From assembly GCA_019118275.1 (NCBI GenBank), contig DWZH01000079.1, forward strand, positions 1 through 64,000: DNA of 64,000 bases, read 5' to 3'. How positions within the stretch are numbered: position 1 is the first letter of the stretch; every line of letters begins with the position of its first letter. Shown piece after piece: positions 8,696-19,194 of the stretch. A program made the translations under genes and the position numbers. The stretch comes from Candidatus Brachybacterium merdavium (GTDB taxonomy: Bacteria; Actinomycetota; Actinomycetes; Actinomycetales; Dermabacteraceae). Below the pieces are notes generated by a model. It saw only the letters and a list, made by a program, of their open reading frames with translations. It had not been told where the DNA came from and did not search any database.

Positions 8696-9593
8696 GGGTC
8701 CCCTCCCCATCTTCGAGCGGAGCTGCGACTGATCAACAAGCCGCCGTATGTCCGTTTTGCCCTAACTGTCTCTTTTGCGCTGTTTGGGCGCTTCGTCACC
8801 ATACATCATGATTCACGGACCAGTGAGGGAAGCGTGCTCGTCGGCGCTGAACCGAGGGGCGGGTGCCGGGAGGAGGACCTGTCACCTGCGCGCACGTGCA
8901 CCCACACCCCGCTCTCTGGATGAGACAGACCCGGTCCACCGGTCGTGCCATCGGCAGGGACGTCACAATTCGGCCGCTGCTGCTCGGCGCCACAGTCGGC
9001 GCTGGCTCTTCTGTGCGGACCGGCGGCTCAGCTCCGCCGCCCACGACGACGAGCTGGGCTCGACCGACAGGCATCTTCGTGCCCGCCTGCCGACCAAAGA
9101 GGCCCGGGAGCGAATGGGCCAGGCGACACGCGCGTTGCGCGTGGACCACACGATCGTCCGCCCGATCTCGCCATGCCATCGCACCGACTGATGTTCGCGT
9201 CGATGGATGGAGAAGGAGGCTCAGGTCGAGTCTGAGCTCGGCGAGCTCGCCGAACGCGACGTGGCCGCCGGGTCATGTGACGAGCTCATCGCTGGGCGCT
9301 CAGGCTGACCGGCCGGCCTCACTGCTGCCGTCGGTCCCTGGCTGCTGGCGGCGGGGCACCGCAGGACCGCTGCAGGACCGTGGGCCGCAGGACGCAGAAC
9401 GCTCGTGGACGGATCTGCAGGCGCGTGCGCGGGGGCGGCCCCGCGTCGGCCGCGGATTTCTGGGGCACGTGGACAACCGGCAGTAACGTTTACGGTGCCA
9501 CTGCAGAGATCCGGGGCCGACGAGCGGACCTGCCGAGAGCCATGCCGTGCGACACGGCTTCGGCCGACCAGCAGCCTCTGCGGCCACGACAGG
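8696..9593. other. Gene-poor interval of about 0.9 kb
   Basis: No frame on either strand looks coding over a useful length. The left part (about 8740-8815) is A+T-richer than its surroundings and must hold the minus-strand promoter of the glycan operon. The right part lies downstream of the Rpf gene. One short plus-strand frame starting ATG at 9207 (begins MEKEAQVESELGELAER, 33 codons) and the frame before it have plausible residues, so this may be a decayed small gene, but there is no recognisable family. Confidence 0.4.
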
Positions 9594-10490
<897 letters not shown>

Positions 10491-10632
10491 GGTTTTACCG
10501 AACACGTCGAGTGTCGGCTGGATTTCTCGAACTACAGGCCTGCACTTCCGCCACTCGACTCGTTGCATGATGCGTCATGCGTGGGATCTCCCCGCGCCCC
10601 GCGCGCGGGCTCTCGGACGCGGGCACCCCGGA

Positions 10633-11376
10633 TCAGATCACCGAGCGGCCCCCGTCGATGCGCAGGTTCTCGCCGGTGACCATGGCGGCGTCCTCGCTCG
10701 CGAGGTAGGCGACCAGAGAGGCGATCTCCTCAGGCGTGACGAAGCGGCCGGCGGGGATCTCCTCCCGCGCCGTCTCGCCCTTCTCCCCGACCCAGATCTC
10801 GCGGGCCAGCGCGGTGTCGGCGATGGTCGGGGACACGGCGTTGATCGTGATGCCGCGGCGGGCCCATTCGACGGCCAGCACGCGGGTGAAGCCGAGCACG
10901 CCCGCCTTGGAGGCCGAGTAGGCGGCGTGCTCGGGCAGGCCGATCTCGGCGGCCTGGGAGACGATGTTGACGATCCGGCCGTAACCGGCCTCGCCCATGG
11001 CCCGGCCGGCGGCCTGGGCCATGTAGAAGCTGCCGGAGAGGTTCACGGACAGGGTCGTGGTCCAGGCCTCGGCGCTGACCTCGGCCCCGGGGCCGAACAA
11101 GCCGACGCCGGCGGAGTTGACCAGGATCTGCGGGACGCCGAGCTCGCGCTCCGCGCGCTGGACGGCGTCGGCCGCGGCGGCCTGGTCGGAGATGTCGGCG
11201 GGCAGGGCGAGGTGCCCGGTCCCGGGCAGTGCCTCCAGAGCCTCGGTGAGGGTCTCGGAGATGTCGACGCCGACGATGCGGGCACCGCGCTCGGCGAGAT
11301 GGGTGGCGATGGCGTTGCCGATCCCGGCCGCGGCGCCGGTGACGATCGCGATCTGTCCTTCGAACTGCGTGCTCAC
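10633..11376 (-). CDS. SDR-family NAD(P)-dependent dehydrogenase
   Basis: 247-residue classical short-chain dehydrogenase with nucleotide-binding VTGAAAGIG, NSAG, Ser140 in NIVSQAAE, the catalytic Tyr153-x3-Lys157 in YSASK and a C-terminal MVTGENLRIDGG. It resembles sugar-alcohol or polyol dehydrogenases of the GolD type, but substrate cannot be assigned. The GTG start at 11376 follows AGGAGA at 6 nt. It is divergent from the exporter gene at 11621, with 244 bp between them and no regulator gene beside either. Confidence 0.85.
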   Translation of the reverse strand: MSTQFEGQIAIVTGAAAGIGNAIATHLAERGARIVGVDISETLTEALEALPGTGHLALPADISDQAAAADAVQRAERELGVPQILVNSAGVGLFGPGAEVSAEAWTTTLSVNLSGSFYMAQAAGRAMGEAGYGRIVNIVSQAAEIGLPEHAAYSASKAGVLGFTRVLAVEWARRGITINAVSPTIADTALAREIWVGEKGETAREEIPAGRFVTPEEIASLVAYLASEDAAMVTGENLRIDGGRSVI

Positions 11377-11620
11377 CGTTGATCTCCTGCTCTGTCGCGA
11401 TGGTGGGTTGGGCCGCGTGCGGCTGCGTCCAGCCTACGACCGGCCCTGCCGGGGTGCACCGGCTCATCGTCGCAGGACCACGCTGACCCCGCCCTCATCA
11501 CACCGCCCCCACCCCCCTGCCCGACCCCTCCATGCGCTCTCCGAGCCTCGCGCGGGACGCGGCGCGGAGCACCCGAAAATCAGATGACGGGGCCCGGGGC
11601 CCTCCTCCTAGACTTCTGCG

Positions 11621-13210
11621 GTGCCTGACTCCTCCAGCCCCTCCCCCAGTCCTTCCTCCAGCGCCTCCTCTGCCGGCGCTGAGGCTGACGTGATCTCGCC
11701 GCGGGACCGCAGCGTGATCACGCTGCTGCTGGTCAGCGCCTTCGTGGTGATCCTGAACGAGACGATCCTGTCGGTGGCGCTGCCACCGATCATGGCGGAT
11801 CTGGACCTGAGCGAGCTCACCGCGCAGTGGCTGACCACCGGCTTCATGCTGACCATGGCGGTGGTGATCCCGCTGACCGGCTTCCTGATGGGCCGCTTCT
11901 CGACCCGCCAGGTGTTCTCGATCGCGATGACGCTGTTCACGATCGGCACCGTGGTCTGCGTGCTCGCCCCGGGTTTCCTGCCGCTGCTGGCCGGACGCAT
12001 CGTGCAGGCCTGCGGCACCGCGATCATGATGCCGCTGCTGATGACCACGGTGATGAATCTGGTGCCGCCATCCAAGCATGGGCGGGTGATGGGCAACATC
12101 TCGATCGTGATCGCGGTGGCCCCGGCGCTGGGCCCCACGATCTCCGGGGCGATCCTGTCCTTCGCTCCGTGGCGGGGATTGTTCGTGCTGGTCCTGCCCA
12201 TTGCGGTGATCGCCCTGGTGGTCGGTCTGCGGCGGATCGAGAACGTCCACGAGGCCACCCCGCAGCCGGCGGATGCGCTCTCGGTGGTGCTGTCGGTGGT
12301 CGGCTTCGGACCGTTGGTCTACGGCCTGACGGGCATCGGCGGTGACTCCGGGGCGGCCGCCACCGGCTCCTCCGGCCCCGGGCCGGACGCCCTGATCGCC
12401 CTGGGCGTCGGGGTGGTCTCCCTCGCGCTGTTCGTGTGGCGCCAGACCGCTCTGCAGAAGCGCGACCGCGCCCTGCTGGACCTGCGCACCTTCGCCGTCC
12501 GCAACTTCTCGGTGGCGGTGGTGCTGATGGTGGTGATGATGGGGGCCATGTTCGGCACCGTGGTGCTGCTGCCCATCTACCTGCAGCTGGTGCTGGGCCT
12601 GTCGACCCTGACGGTCGGGGCGATGATGCTGCCCGGCGGGCTGGTCATGGGTCTGGCCGCCCCGGCGGTGGGCCGGATGTTCGACAGGGTGGGGCCGCGC
12701 CCGCTGCTGACCCCGGGCCTGGGGCTGGTGGTGGTCGGGATCCTGGTGATGTCCACGGTGGGCACCGACACGTCACCGCTGGTGATCGTGGGCGGGCACC
12801 TGGTGATGTCCTGCGGTCTGGCACTGGTGTTCACGCCGCTTTTGACCACCGCGCTGGGCTCTCTGCCGAGGTCCCTGTACCCGCACGGCTCCGCGATGGT
12901 CGGGACGGTGCAGCAGGTCGCCGGGGCAGCGGGAGGGGCCATGCTGGTCGCCCTCATGTCCCGTATCGCGGCCGGCGTCGAGGCCGACGGCGGCTCCCAT
13001 GCCCAGGGGATCGCCGCCGGCACCTCGGTGGCTTTCCTGGTCTCCGCCGTACTGGGGGTGGTCACCATTGCGATCAGCCTGTTCATCCGGCGGAATCCGC
13101 AGCATGGCGCCGCCCCGGCCGACCAGCCGGAACCCGAGCTCCAGCCCGAGCCCATGGCCGCGACGGACGCCGACGAAGACAGCGCCGATTCGGTGGCCGA
13201 GCAACTCTGA
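11621..13210 (+). CDS. DHA2-type MFS multidrug exporter
   Basis: 529 residues with about 14 hydrophobic helices, the DHA2 layout. The first helix has VILNETILSVALPPI and is followed by TAQWLTTGFMLTMAVVIPLTGFL; loop motif GRFSTRQVF and motif C region ALGPTISGAIL are present. Proton-driven export of drugs or metabolites across the plasma membrane is expected. The GTG start at 11621 lies 6 nt after TAGACT with no ribosome site, so the mRNA is probably leaderless. The C-terminal ~40 residues are acidic and low-complexity. It ends 67 bp before the convergent second DHA2 gene. Confidence 0.85.
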   Translation: MPDSSSPSPSPSSSASSAGAEADVISPRDRSVITLLLVSAFVVILNETILSVALPPIMADLDLSELTAQWLTTGFMLTMAVVIPLTGFLMGRFSTRQVFSIAMTLFTIGTVVCVLAPGFLPLLAGRIVQACGTAIMMPLLMTTVMNLVPPSKHGRVMGNISIVIAVAPALGPTISGAILSFAPWRGLFVLVLPIAVIALVVGLRRIENVHEATPQPADALSVVLSVVGFGPLVYGLTGIGGDSGAAATGSSGPGPDALIALGVGVVSLALFVWRQTALQKRDRALLDLRTFAVRNFSVAVVLMVVMMGAMFGTVVLLPIYLQLVLGLSTLTVGAMMLPGGLVMGLAAPAVGRMFDRVGPRPLLTPGLGLVVVGILVMSTVGTDTSPLVIVGGHLVMSCGLALVFTPLLTTALGSLPRSLYPHGSAMVGTVQQVAGAAGGAMLVALMSRIAAGVEADGGSHAQGIAAGTSVAFLVSAVLGVVTIAISLFIRRNPQHGAAPADQPEPELQPEPMAATDADEDSADSVAEQL

Positions 13211-13276
13211 TCGGCGCTGGCTCGGTCCCTGACCTCCCGGGGGTCCCCGCCTCGGCGCCCCTTCAGGTGGTGCGGC

Positions 13277-14707
13277 TCAGAGCGAGGCGGGCGCCGACTT
13301 CTCCCGGGCCCGGTCGGCGATGCTCACGCCCATCGCGGCCAGGGTCAGCGCCATGATGATCACGAGGGCGATGGTGAAGGCCTCCAGCCAGGCGGTGCCG
13401 CCGACGGTGAGGGAGAAGATGATGCCGGGGATCATCGCGGTGCCGACTGCGGAGCCGGTGCGCTGGCCCAGCTGCAGGATGCCCCCGGCGACACCGCCGT
13501 AGCGGGGATCGACGGAGTTCAGGGTCAGGGTCTGGTTCGGGGAGATGGTCATGCCCTGGCTGAGCCCCATGAAGGTCAGCGGGAAGGCCAGCGCCCAGAA
13601 GGGGAGCGCACCGGACTCGACGAAGCCGGCGAGCAGGGCGGTTCCGGCCAGGCCCGTGAACGCGATGGCGAAGCCGGTGATCACCAGGCGTCGGCCCAGG
13701 GTCAGCACGTAGCGGCCGGCGATCTGGGAGGAGATCGCGGCCGCGATCGAGGAGGGCACTCCCATCAGGGAGGCCTCGAAGGCGGAGTGGCCCAGGTGCA
13801 TCTGCAGGTACAGCGGCACGATGATCCACACGCTGGTCGCGCCCAGGAAGTACACGGAGACGATCAGGATGCCGTTGCGGAACGCCCTGTTGGAGAAGAT
13901 CGCCGGGTCGACCATCGGGGGCCGGCCCTTGCGCTTGTAGCGCCGTTCCCAGGCCCACCAGGCGCCGAGCACCAGCAGCCCGGCGGGGAAGGACATCCAC
14001 ATCAGCACGTTCACGTCCCGCTGCAGGAACGGCAGCATGATCAGCAGGATCGCGATCGCCAGCAGCACGGTGCCGATGGGATCGAGGTCCACGCGGCTCT
14101 TCTGGCGATTGCGGTCGTCGGGGATGTACTTGAAGGCGCCGAGGATCGCGGCCACCCCGATCGGCACGTTCATGAAGAACATCCAGCGCCAGCCCGCGTC
14201 CGGGCCCAGCAGCTGGATCAGCGCACCGCCGAACACGGGGCCGATGGCGGTGGCCACCGCCACGGTCGTGGCCAGCAGCGCGAAGGCGCGGGCACGGTCC
14301 TGGCCACGGAAATGCTTCTGGATCAGGCCGATGGTCTGGGGGTTCAGCAGGCCGGAGCCCACGCCCTGGAGGATCCGGGAGACGTTGAGCATCTCCACCG
14401 TCGGCGCGAGCCCGCTGAGCAGGGAGCCGAGGGTGAACACGGCGACCCCGATCACCAGCATGCGGCGCCGACCGGTGGCGTCGCCGGCGCGGCCGGCGGG
14501 CACCAGCAGCATGCCGAAGGCGAGCGCGTAGCCGGAGATCACCCACTGCAGTCCGCCGGTGGTCGCATCCAGGCTCTCGCCGATCGCGGTCAGGGCGACA
14601 TTGATGACGCTCACGGCGACCAGCGCCATGAACAGGGGTGCGAGGAGGACGGCGAGGAGGGGCTTGCGACGCACCGCAGGGGTCGGTGCGCTGGGGTCGG
14701 GAATCAC
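13277..14707 (-). CDS. Second DHA2-type MFS transporter
   Basis: 476-residue multi-helix transporter: VAVSVINVALTAIGESLDAT, then LQWVISGYALAFGMLLVPAGRAGDATGRRR (helix 2 and loop motif A) and AIGPVFGGALI (motif C). It is unrelated in detail to the exporter at 11621, so it is not a local duplication. The open frame continues far upstream to 15253 as a shadow of the protease gene. The chosen GTG at 14707 lies 6 nt after TATCCT, consistent with a leaderless start. It is convergent with the 11621 gene. Substrate unknown. Confidence 0.85.
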   Translation of the reverse strand: MIPDPSAPTPAVRRKPLLAVLLAPLFMALVAVSVINVALTAIGESLDATTGGLQWVISGYALAFGMLLVPAGRAGDATGRRRMLVIGVAVFTLGSLLSGLAPTVEMLNVSRILQGVGSGLLNPQTIGLIQKHFRGQDRARAFALLATTVAVATAIGPVFGGALIQLLGPDAGWRWMFFMNVPIGVAAILGAFKYIPDDRNRQKSRVDLDPIGTVLLAIAILLIMLPFLQRDVNVLMWMSFPAGLLVLGAWWAWERRYKRKGRPPMVDPAIFSNRAFRNGILIVSVYFLGATSVWIIVPLYLQMHLGHSAFEASLMGVPSSIAAAISSQIAGRYVLTLGRRLVITGFAIAFTGLAGTALLAGFVESGALPFWALAFPLTFMGLSQGMTISPNQTLTLNSVDPRYGGVAGGILQLGQRTGSAVGTAMIPGIIFSLTVGGTAWLEAFTIALVIIMALTLAAMGVSIADRAREKSAPASL

Positions 14708-14789
14708 CCGAGCAGGATATGCATTGACTGCACTTTTTTGGAGGGGAGGTGAGCGAGGGGACAGGGACCGGCACGCCCGCGCGAGCCGG

Positions 14790-16190
14790 TCAGGGCATCG
14801 GCGGTGGTGGCTGCGGGGGCCGTTGGCCGGTGCCCGCGAAGGGGTTGATCGCCGCTCCGGGCATCTGTCCGCGCGCGTCATCGCGGTAGGGGCCGGGAGG
14901 GATGACATAGCTGGTGCGCTGCGACAACAGCGGTTCGGCGAGCTGGATCTGCCGCATGGATGGCCGTGCGGAGTAGTCGGCACCGGTGAAGCGACCGAAC
15001 TGTCCCTCGGCCCCGACCGGGCGGTTGCGGGCGGCGGCATCGAGCATGGACAGCGCGTCTGCTGGGGAGGGGTACTGCGTGGACCACACGTGCCCGGGCG
15101 GCAGCGGGGAGCGGTACAGGGCACCGCCGGGGCGGATCCACATCGAGCCCGGTTTGGAACGGTCGCGCAGGGCGTGGGCGCGCCAGGTGACCACGGGATG
15201 GGAGGAGGTCCAGTTGACCCAGTGCACGAACAGGCTGGGGTCGGTGGCGGCACGGTCGGCCAGCTCGTTGACGTTGACCTCGGCGTTCAGGTACTTCCCA
15301 CCCGAGAGAACACCCATCACGCCGGGGGCTCCACCCGGTGCGAAGGTGTAGCCGAAGTTGTCGGCGGTGTACTCCTGCGCGCGGGACAGGGCCGGTCCGA
15401 GGATCGGCAGCAGCGACAGCAGGTTGGTGAACACCAGGCGGAAGTAGGAGACGTGACCGGCGGCGAGGTGTCCCACCTCGTGGCCGATCACGAAGCGCAG
15501 CGCCTCGGGGTCGCGGCTGTGGCCGCCTACCTCGAACATGTCGGAGTGGATGACCACGTAGCGTCGGAAACCGTGACCGACGGCGAAGGCGTTGACGGAA
15601 CCGCTGCCCATCATCACGTACGCGTCGGGCGCCTTGCGCATCCCGAACTTCTCGGCGGCCTCGACGACCATCCGGTACCCCTCGGGGAACTGGGTGGGGC
15701 TCATGCGGACCGCGGTGGCGCGCATCCTCGCGTACATGACCGCTCGCAGCCACCAGACGGCGATCGGGGTCAGCGGGAGCACCACCGCCAGCTGGATCAG
15801 GAAGGGCAGGATGCTCAGCGCTCGCCAGAAGTTCTCGACGGTGGCCTCGCCCTCGGTGAACTGCAGGACCACGGTGAAGAAGATCAGTGCTGCCCAGGCG
15901 AGGTAGGCCAGGATCGCCAGAGCGATGCCGGTGTACAGCAGCGGCAGCTCCCAGGGGTGGCGGATGCGCTTCTGGCCCAGCAACCCGTGGCGGGTGGCAC
16001 CGTTCAGCAGGGCCGACACCGTGGCGCCACCACCGCCGGGACCGGGGGCAGAAGCTCCGATGCCCCCGGAGGGACCGGAGGGGCCGGCGGGGCCGGCATA
16101 TCCGGGGCCACCGGGGGTCCCGTGAGGCCCGTCGCCCGGTGGTCGCCCGCCGCCGGGAGGCTGCGGGGGTCCGGGGGGCGATGCGGTCAT
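14790..16190 (-). CDS. M48-family membrane zinc metalloprotease (HtpX-like)
   Basis: 466 residues. The first ~55 are Pro/Gly-rich, then two membrane helices (about 83-110 and 128-150). The protease domain has the zinc motif HEVGH at 237-241 in FVIGHEVGHLAAGH and the third ligand Glu at about 273 in RAQEYTADNFG. The family degrades damaged membrane proteins. The C-terminal 60 residues are again Pro-rich and likely disordered. ATG 16190 follows AAGGAG at 8 nt. Pro-rich tails suggest cytoplasmic partner binding, which is inference. Confidence 0.88.
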   Translation of the reverse strand: MTASPPGPPQPPGGGRPPGDGPHGTPGGPGYAGPAGPSGPSGGIGASAPGPGGGGATVSALLNGATRHGLLGQKRIRHPWELPLLYTGIALAILAYLAWAALIFFTVVLQFTEGEATVENFWRALSILPFLIQLAVVLPLTPIAVWWLRAVMYARMRATAVRMSPTQFPEGYRMVVEAAEKFGMRKAPDAYVMMGSGSVNAFAVGHGFRRYVVIHSDMFEVGGHSRDPEALRFVIGHEVGHLAAGHVSYFRLVFTNLLSLLPILGPALSRAQEYTADNFGYTFAPGGAPGVMGVLSGGKYLNAEVNVNELADRAATDPSLFVHWVNWTSSHPVVTWRAHALRDRSKPGSMWIRPGGALYRSPLPPGHVWSTQYPSPADALSMLDAAARNRPVGAEGQFGRFTGADYSARPSMRQIQLAEPLLSQRTSYVIPPGPYRDDARGQMPGAAINPFAGTGQRPPQPPPPMP

Positions 16191-16212
16191 CGGCGTGCTC
16201 CTTCGATCCGTC

Positions 16213-16248
16213 GGCCGGTCAGCGACCTGGGGCCGGTCAGCGACCTGG
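16213..16248. repeat. Two tandem 18-bp copies upstream of the M48 protease gene
   Basis: GGCCGGTCAGCGACCTGG occurs at 16213-16230 and again at 16231-16248 without a mismatch. It lies 23 bp before the protease start, in the leader or promoter. It could be a duplicated operator or a slippage product. Confidence 0.8.
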
Positions 16249-16446
16249 CACGACGATATCCCTCCTGCTCTCCCCGACGATATGCCCGGGCCGGGATGTG
16301 GACGGGCCGCCGGGGTCTCCGGGCCTCACGCCTCCGGCGGAGGCTCATTCCGTCAGCGGGCAACCGTGCGAGCCCTTCGCGCATCCGTGCGGGCACCGAC
16401 CCGGACCGCCACCGGTTCCGGGTCGCACCCGTTCCGAATCGCACCC

Positions 16447-16480
16447 CTTCCGGAGGGTCAGCGCTTCCGGAGGGTCAGCG
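16447..16480. repeat. Two tandem 17-bp copies at the end of the aldehyde dehydrogenase gene
   Basis: CTTCCGGAGGGTCAGCG is present at 16447-16463 and 16464-16480. The second copy contains the stop codon of the minus-strand dehydrogenase gene, so the duplication reaches into its 3' end. Likely a slippage event; both copies are identical, suggesting it is recent or maintained. Confidence 0.75.
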
Positions 16481-17941
16481 GAACAGGCGGCTGAGCAGGC
16501 CCCGGCGCAGGCCGCGGTACGGCGGGTAGACCAGTCGCAGGGTGTCGGGCCGCAGCGGTTTGTGCACCACGGGTTTGGCGTGGGTGAAGGCCTGCAGGCC
16601 GGCGCGTCCGTGGTAGGCGCCCATGCCCGAGGCCCCCACCCCGCCGAAGGGCATGGTCGGGGAGCCGACGTGCGCGAGCGTCAGGTTCACGGCCAGGGAG
16701 CCCGAGGAGGTCTCGGCGGCGAAGCGGCGCTCGAGGTCACGGTCCTCGGTGAACACATAGGCCGTCAGCGGCTTGTCCCGCTCGCGGATGCGGGCGATGG
16801 CCTCGTCCGGGCCGCCGACGGTCAGGATCGGCAGGACGGGCCCGAAGACTTCCTCGGCCATCACCGGATCGGTCCAGTCCACGCCGGTCATGATCGTCGG
16901 CGGCAGATAGCGCGAGGCCCGATCCGCGCCGGAGGCGCCGGCGGAGCCGCGGGTGCCGCCCAGAACCACCTGGTCGTCGTCGATCAGGCCGACCACCCGG
17001 TCGAAGTGCTTGTCGTTGATCATGCGCCCGTAGGCCTCGCAGCGGCGGGGATCGGGGCCGTAGAGCTCGCGGACGGCGCGCCGCAGGTGCGGGAGCAGCT
17101 CCTCGACCGTCTTGGCGGTGGCCATCAGGTAGTCGGGGGCCACGCAGGTCTGGCCGGTGTTGGAGAACTTGCCCCACACGATCCGGCGGGCTGCCCGCTC
17201 CAGGTCCACGCCCTGATCGACGAACAGCGGCGACTTGCCGCCCAGCTCCAGGATCGTCGGGGTCAGGTGCTCGGCGGCGGCGCGGGCCACGATCCGGCCG
17301 ACGGTTCCGTTGCCGGTGTAGAAGATCAGGTCGAATCTCTGCTCGAGCAGGGCAGTGGTCTCCTCCACCGCCCCCTCCACCACACGCACCCAGTCGGGGT
17401 CCAGGTGGGTGCGGATCAGGTGGGCCAGGGCCGCCGAGGTCGCCGGGGCGACCTCGCTGGGCTTGACGATCACGGTGTTGCCCCCGGCGATCGCGGCGAC
17501 CAGCGGCGACAGGGTCAGGTTCAGCGGGTAGTTCCAGGGGGCGATGATCAGCGTGAGGCCGAGGGGCTCGCGGATCAGCCGGCCGCCGGAGGGGGCCAGC
17601 ATCGCGCCCAGGGTCAGCTTCTCGGGAGCCAGCCAGGAGCGCAGGTGGCGACTGGTGTGGGCGATCTCCTGGGTGACCACGCCGAGCTCGGTGATGGCGC
17701 TGTCGATGCGGCCCTTGCCGAGGTCCTGCTCGAGGGCGCTGGTCAGTCGGCGACGCTCGCTGCGCAGGGCGCGGCGCAGGGCGTCCAGCTGGTCGAGTCG
17801 GGCGCGGATCGAGCGGGTGCGGCCGGACTCGAAGGCATCGCGCAGCGCGGCGGTCTCGTCGGCGATGGCGGCGCGGCTCCCGTCCGGTGCGGGGCCCCTC
17901 TCGGAGTCGGGGGCGGTCGAGTCGTGCGATGCGGTCGACAT
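16475..17941 (-). CDS. Aldehyde dehydrogenase, class 3 type
   Basis: 488-residue NAD(P)-dependent ALDH. Seen motifs are APWNYPLNLTLSPLVAAIAGGN, FYTGNGTVG, the general base Glu232 in LELGGKSP and the nucleophile Cys266 in NTGQTCVAPDY. The C-terminus DTLRLVYPPYRG is typical of class 3 enzymes acting on fatty or aromatic aldehydes. ATG 17941 lies 6 nt after TATCCT, so the transcript is likely leaderless. It is divergent from the MauE-type gene with only 68 bp between start codons. Confidence 0.9.
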   Translation of the reverse strand: MSTASHDSTAPDSERGPAPDGSRAAIADETAALRDAFESGRTRSIRARLDQLDALRRALRSERRRLTSALEQDLGKGRIDSAITELGVVTQEIAHTSRHLRSWLAPEKLTLGAMLAPSGGRLIREPLGLTLIIAPWNYPLNLTLSPLVAAIAGGNTVIVKPSEVAPATSAALAHLIRTHLDPDWVRVVEGAVEETTALLEQRFDLIFYTGNGTVGRIVARAAAEHLTPTILELGGKSPLFVDQGVDLERAARRIVWGKFSNTGQTCVAPDYLMATAKTVEELLPHLRRAVRELYGPDPRRCEAYGRMINDKHFDRVVGLIDDDQVVLGGTRGSAGASGADRASRYLPPTIMTGVDWTDPVMAEEVFGPVLPILTVGGPDEAIARIRERDKPLTAYVFTEDRDLERRFAAETSSGSLAVNLTLAHVGSPTMPFGGVGASGMGAYHGRAGLQAFTHAKPVVHKPLRPDTLRLVYPPYRGLRRGLLSRLFR

Positions 17942-18009
17942 GGACCCAGGATAGGACGGGTGCCTGACCGGGGATCGGCGACACTAGGGTGTCGACGGAG
18001 GTGACGAGG

Positions 18010-19194
18010 ATGAGCGTGCTGCTGGCGGCCCCGCTGCTGCTGTCCCTGACGCTGCTGGTGTCCGGGCTGGCCAAGCTCGGCGCGCGCGAGGGCACCGAGG
18101 ATGCGATGGCCTCGCTGCGTCTGCCCCTGCGGCGCGCGCACCGGGCGGTCGCCACGGTCCTGCCGGTGGCGGAGATCGTGCTCGCCGTGACCCTGTGGAT
18201 ACCGGTGGCCGGGCTGCAGATCGCGGCAGCGGCGGTGGTCGCGGCTCTGATGGTGGCGTATCTGGTGGTGATCGCCCGGGCGCTGGGCTTCGAGGAGACC
18301 GTGGAGTGCTCCTGCTTCGGGACCCTCGCCTCGCCGACGGTCTCGCGCTCGACCCTGGGGCGCAACCTGGTCCTGAGCGGCCTCGGCGTGCTCGCGGTGA
18401 TCGCTGCGATCAGCGGGGTGATGACCCAGGCCGTGCTCGAGGCCCCCCTGCCCCTGCTGGGCTGGGCGGGGGCGCTGGCCCTGACGGTGGCGCTGACGGT
18501 CCTCGCCCTGGGCGGGGTCGATCGCACGGCAGCCTCGGATGCGGCGGATACCCCGGACGCCGCTCCCGGGGCCGGCCCGGACGCCTCCGCGGGGGACGGG
18601 CACGCCGATGTCCCGCAACGGAGCGGGGACGACGCCGAGGACGAGGAGCTGCTGGACTACGAGCGCGAGCCGATACCGGCCGGGGTGCTGCAGCGCCCCG
18701 GCGGCGGCCTGGTCACCCTGCGCCAGCTCACCGCTCAGCAGGCCGCCCTGTTGATCTTCGTCAGCGAGGGCTGCGGTCCCTGTGAGCGCGTCCTGGACCG
18801 CTTTCCCGGCTGGCTCACGCAACTGTCGCCGTTCATGCAGGTCAAGGCCGCGTTCCGTCGGCCGGTGGATGGTCTGCGGGAACGCACCGAGGAGCGGGTG
18901 GGCGACCACGCTCTGCACGATCCGCAGTTCAGCGCCCGGGAGGTGCTCGGTGCGAAGACCGCGCCGTCGGCCGTGCTGCTGGGGGCCGACGGCCTGCTGG
19001 CGGGCGGCCCCGTGACCGGCGGCAGGGGTGTGATCGAGTTCGTCGACGAGATCCAGGAGCAGCTGGCCGCTGCCCAGCGCGAGGGGGAGCTGCCCGCGGG
19101 TGAGCCGGAGACCGAGCCCGCGGGTGAGCCCGAGGCCGAGACCGAGAATGCGCCCGAGGCTGAGCCCGGCCCCGAGGCCGGTTCCCGGCGGTGA
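18010..19194 (+). CDS. MauE-type membrane protein fused to thioredoxin-like domain
   Basis: 394 residues. The N-terminal half is a four-helix MauE/DoxX-like membrane domain with the conserved ECSCFGTL cysteine pair. After an acidic low-complexity linker, the second half is a thioredoxin-like domain with the redox motif CGPC in FVSEGCGPCERV. The C-terminal ~45 residues are repeats of Glu/Pro/Ala. The fusion would pass reducing power across the membrane to extracytoplasmic disulfides, as VKOR- or CcdA-coupled TlpA proteins do. ATG 18010 is chosen because GGAGG sits 8 nt upstream, with a TAGGGT -10 box at 17985. Its stop codon directly abuts the stop of the convergent manA gene. Confidence 0.75.
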   Translation: MSVLLAAPLLLSLTLLVSGLAKLGAREGTEDAMASLRLPLRRAHRAVATVLPVAEIVLAVTLWIPVAGLQIAAAAVVAALMVAYLVVIARALGFEETVECSCFGTLASPTVSRSTLGRNLVLSGLGVLAVIAAISGVMTQAVLEAPLPLLGWAGALALTVALTVLALGGVDRTAASDAADTPDAAPGAGPDASAGDGHADVPQRSGDDAEDEELLDYEREPIPAGVLQRPGGGLVTLRQLTAQQAALLIFVSEGCGPCERVLDRFPGWLTQLSPFMQVKAAFRRPVDGLRERTEERVGDHALHDPQFSAREVLGAKTAPSAVLLGADGLLAGGPVTGGRGVIEFVDEIQEQLAAAQREGELPAGEPETEPAGEPEAETENAPEAEPGPEAGSRR

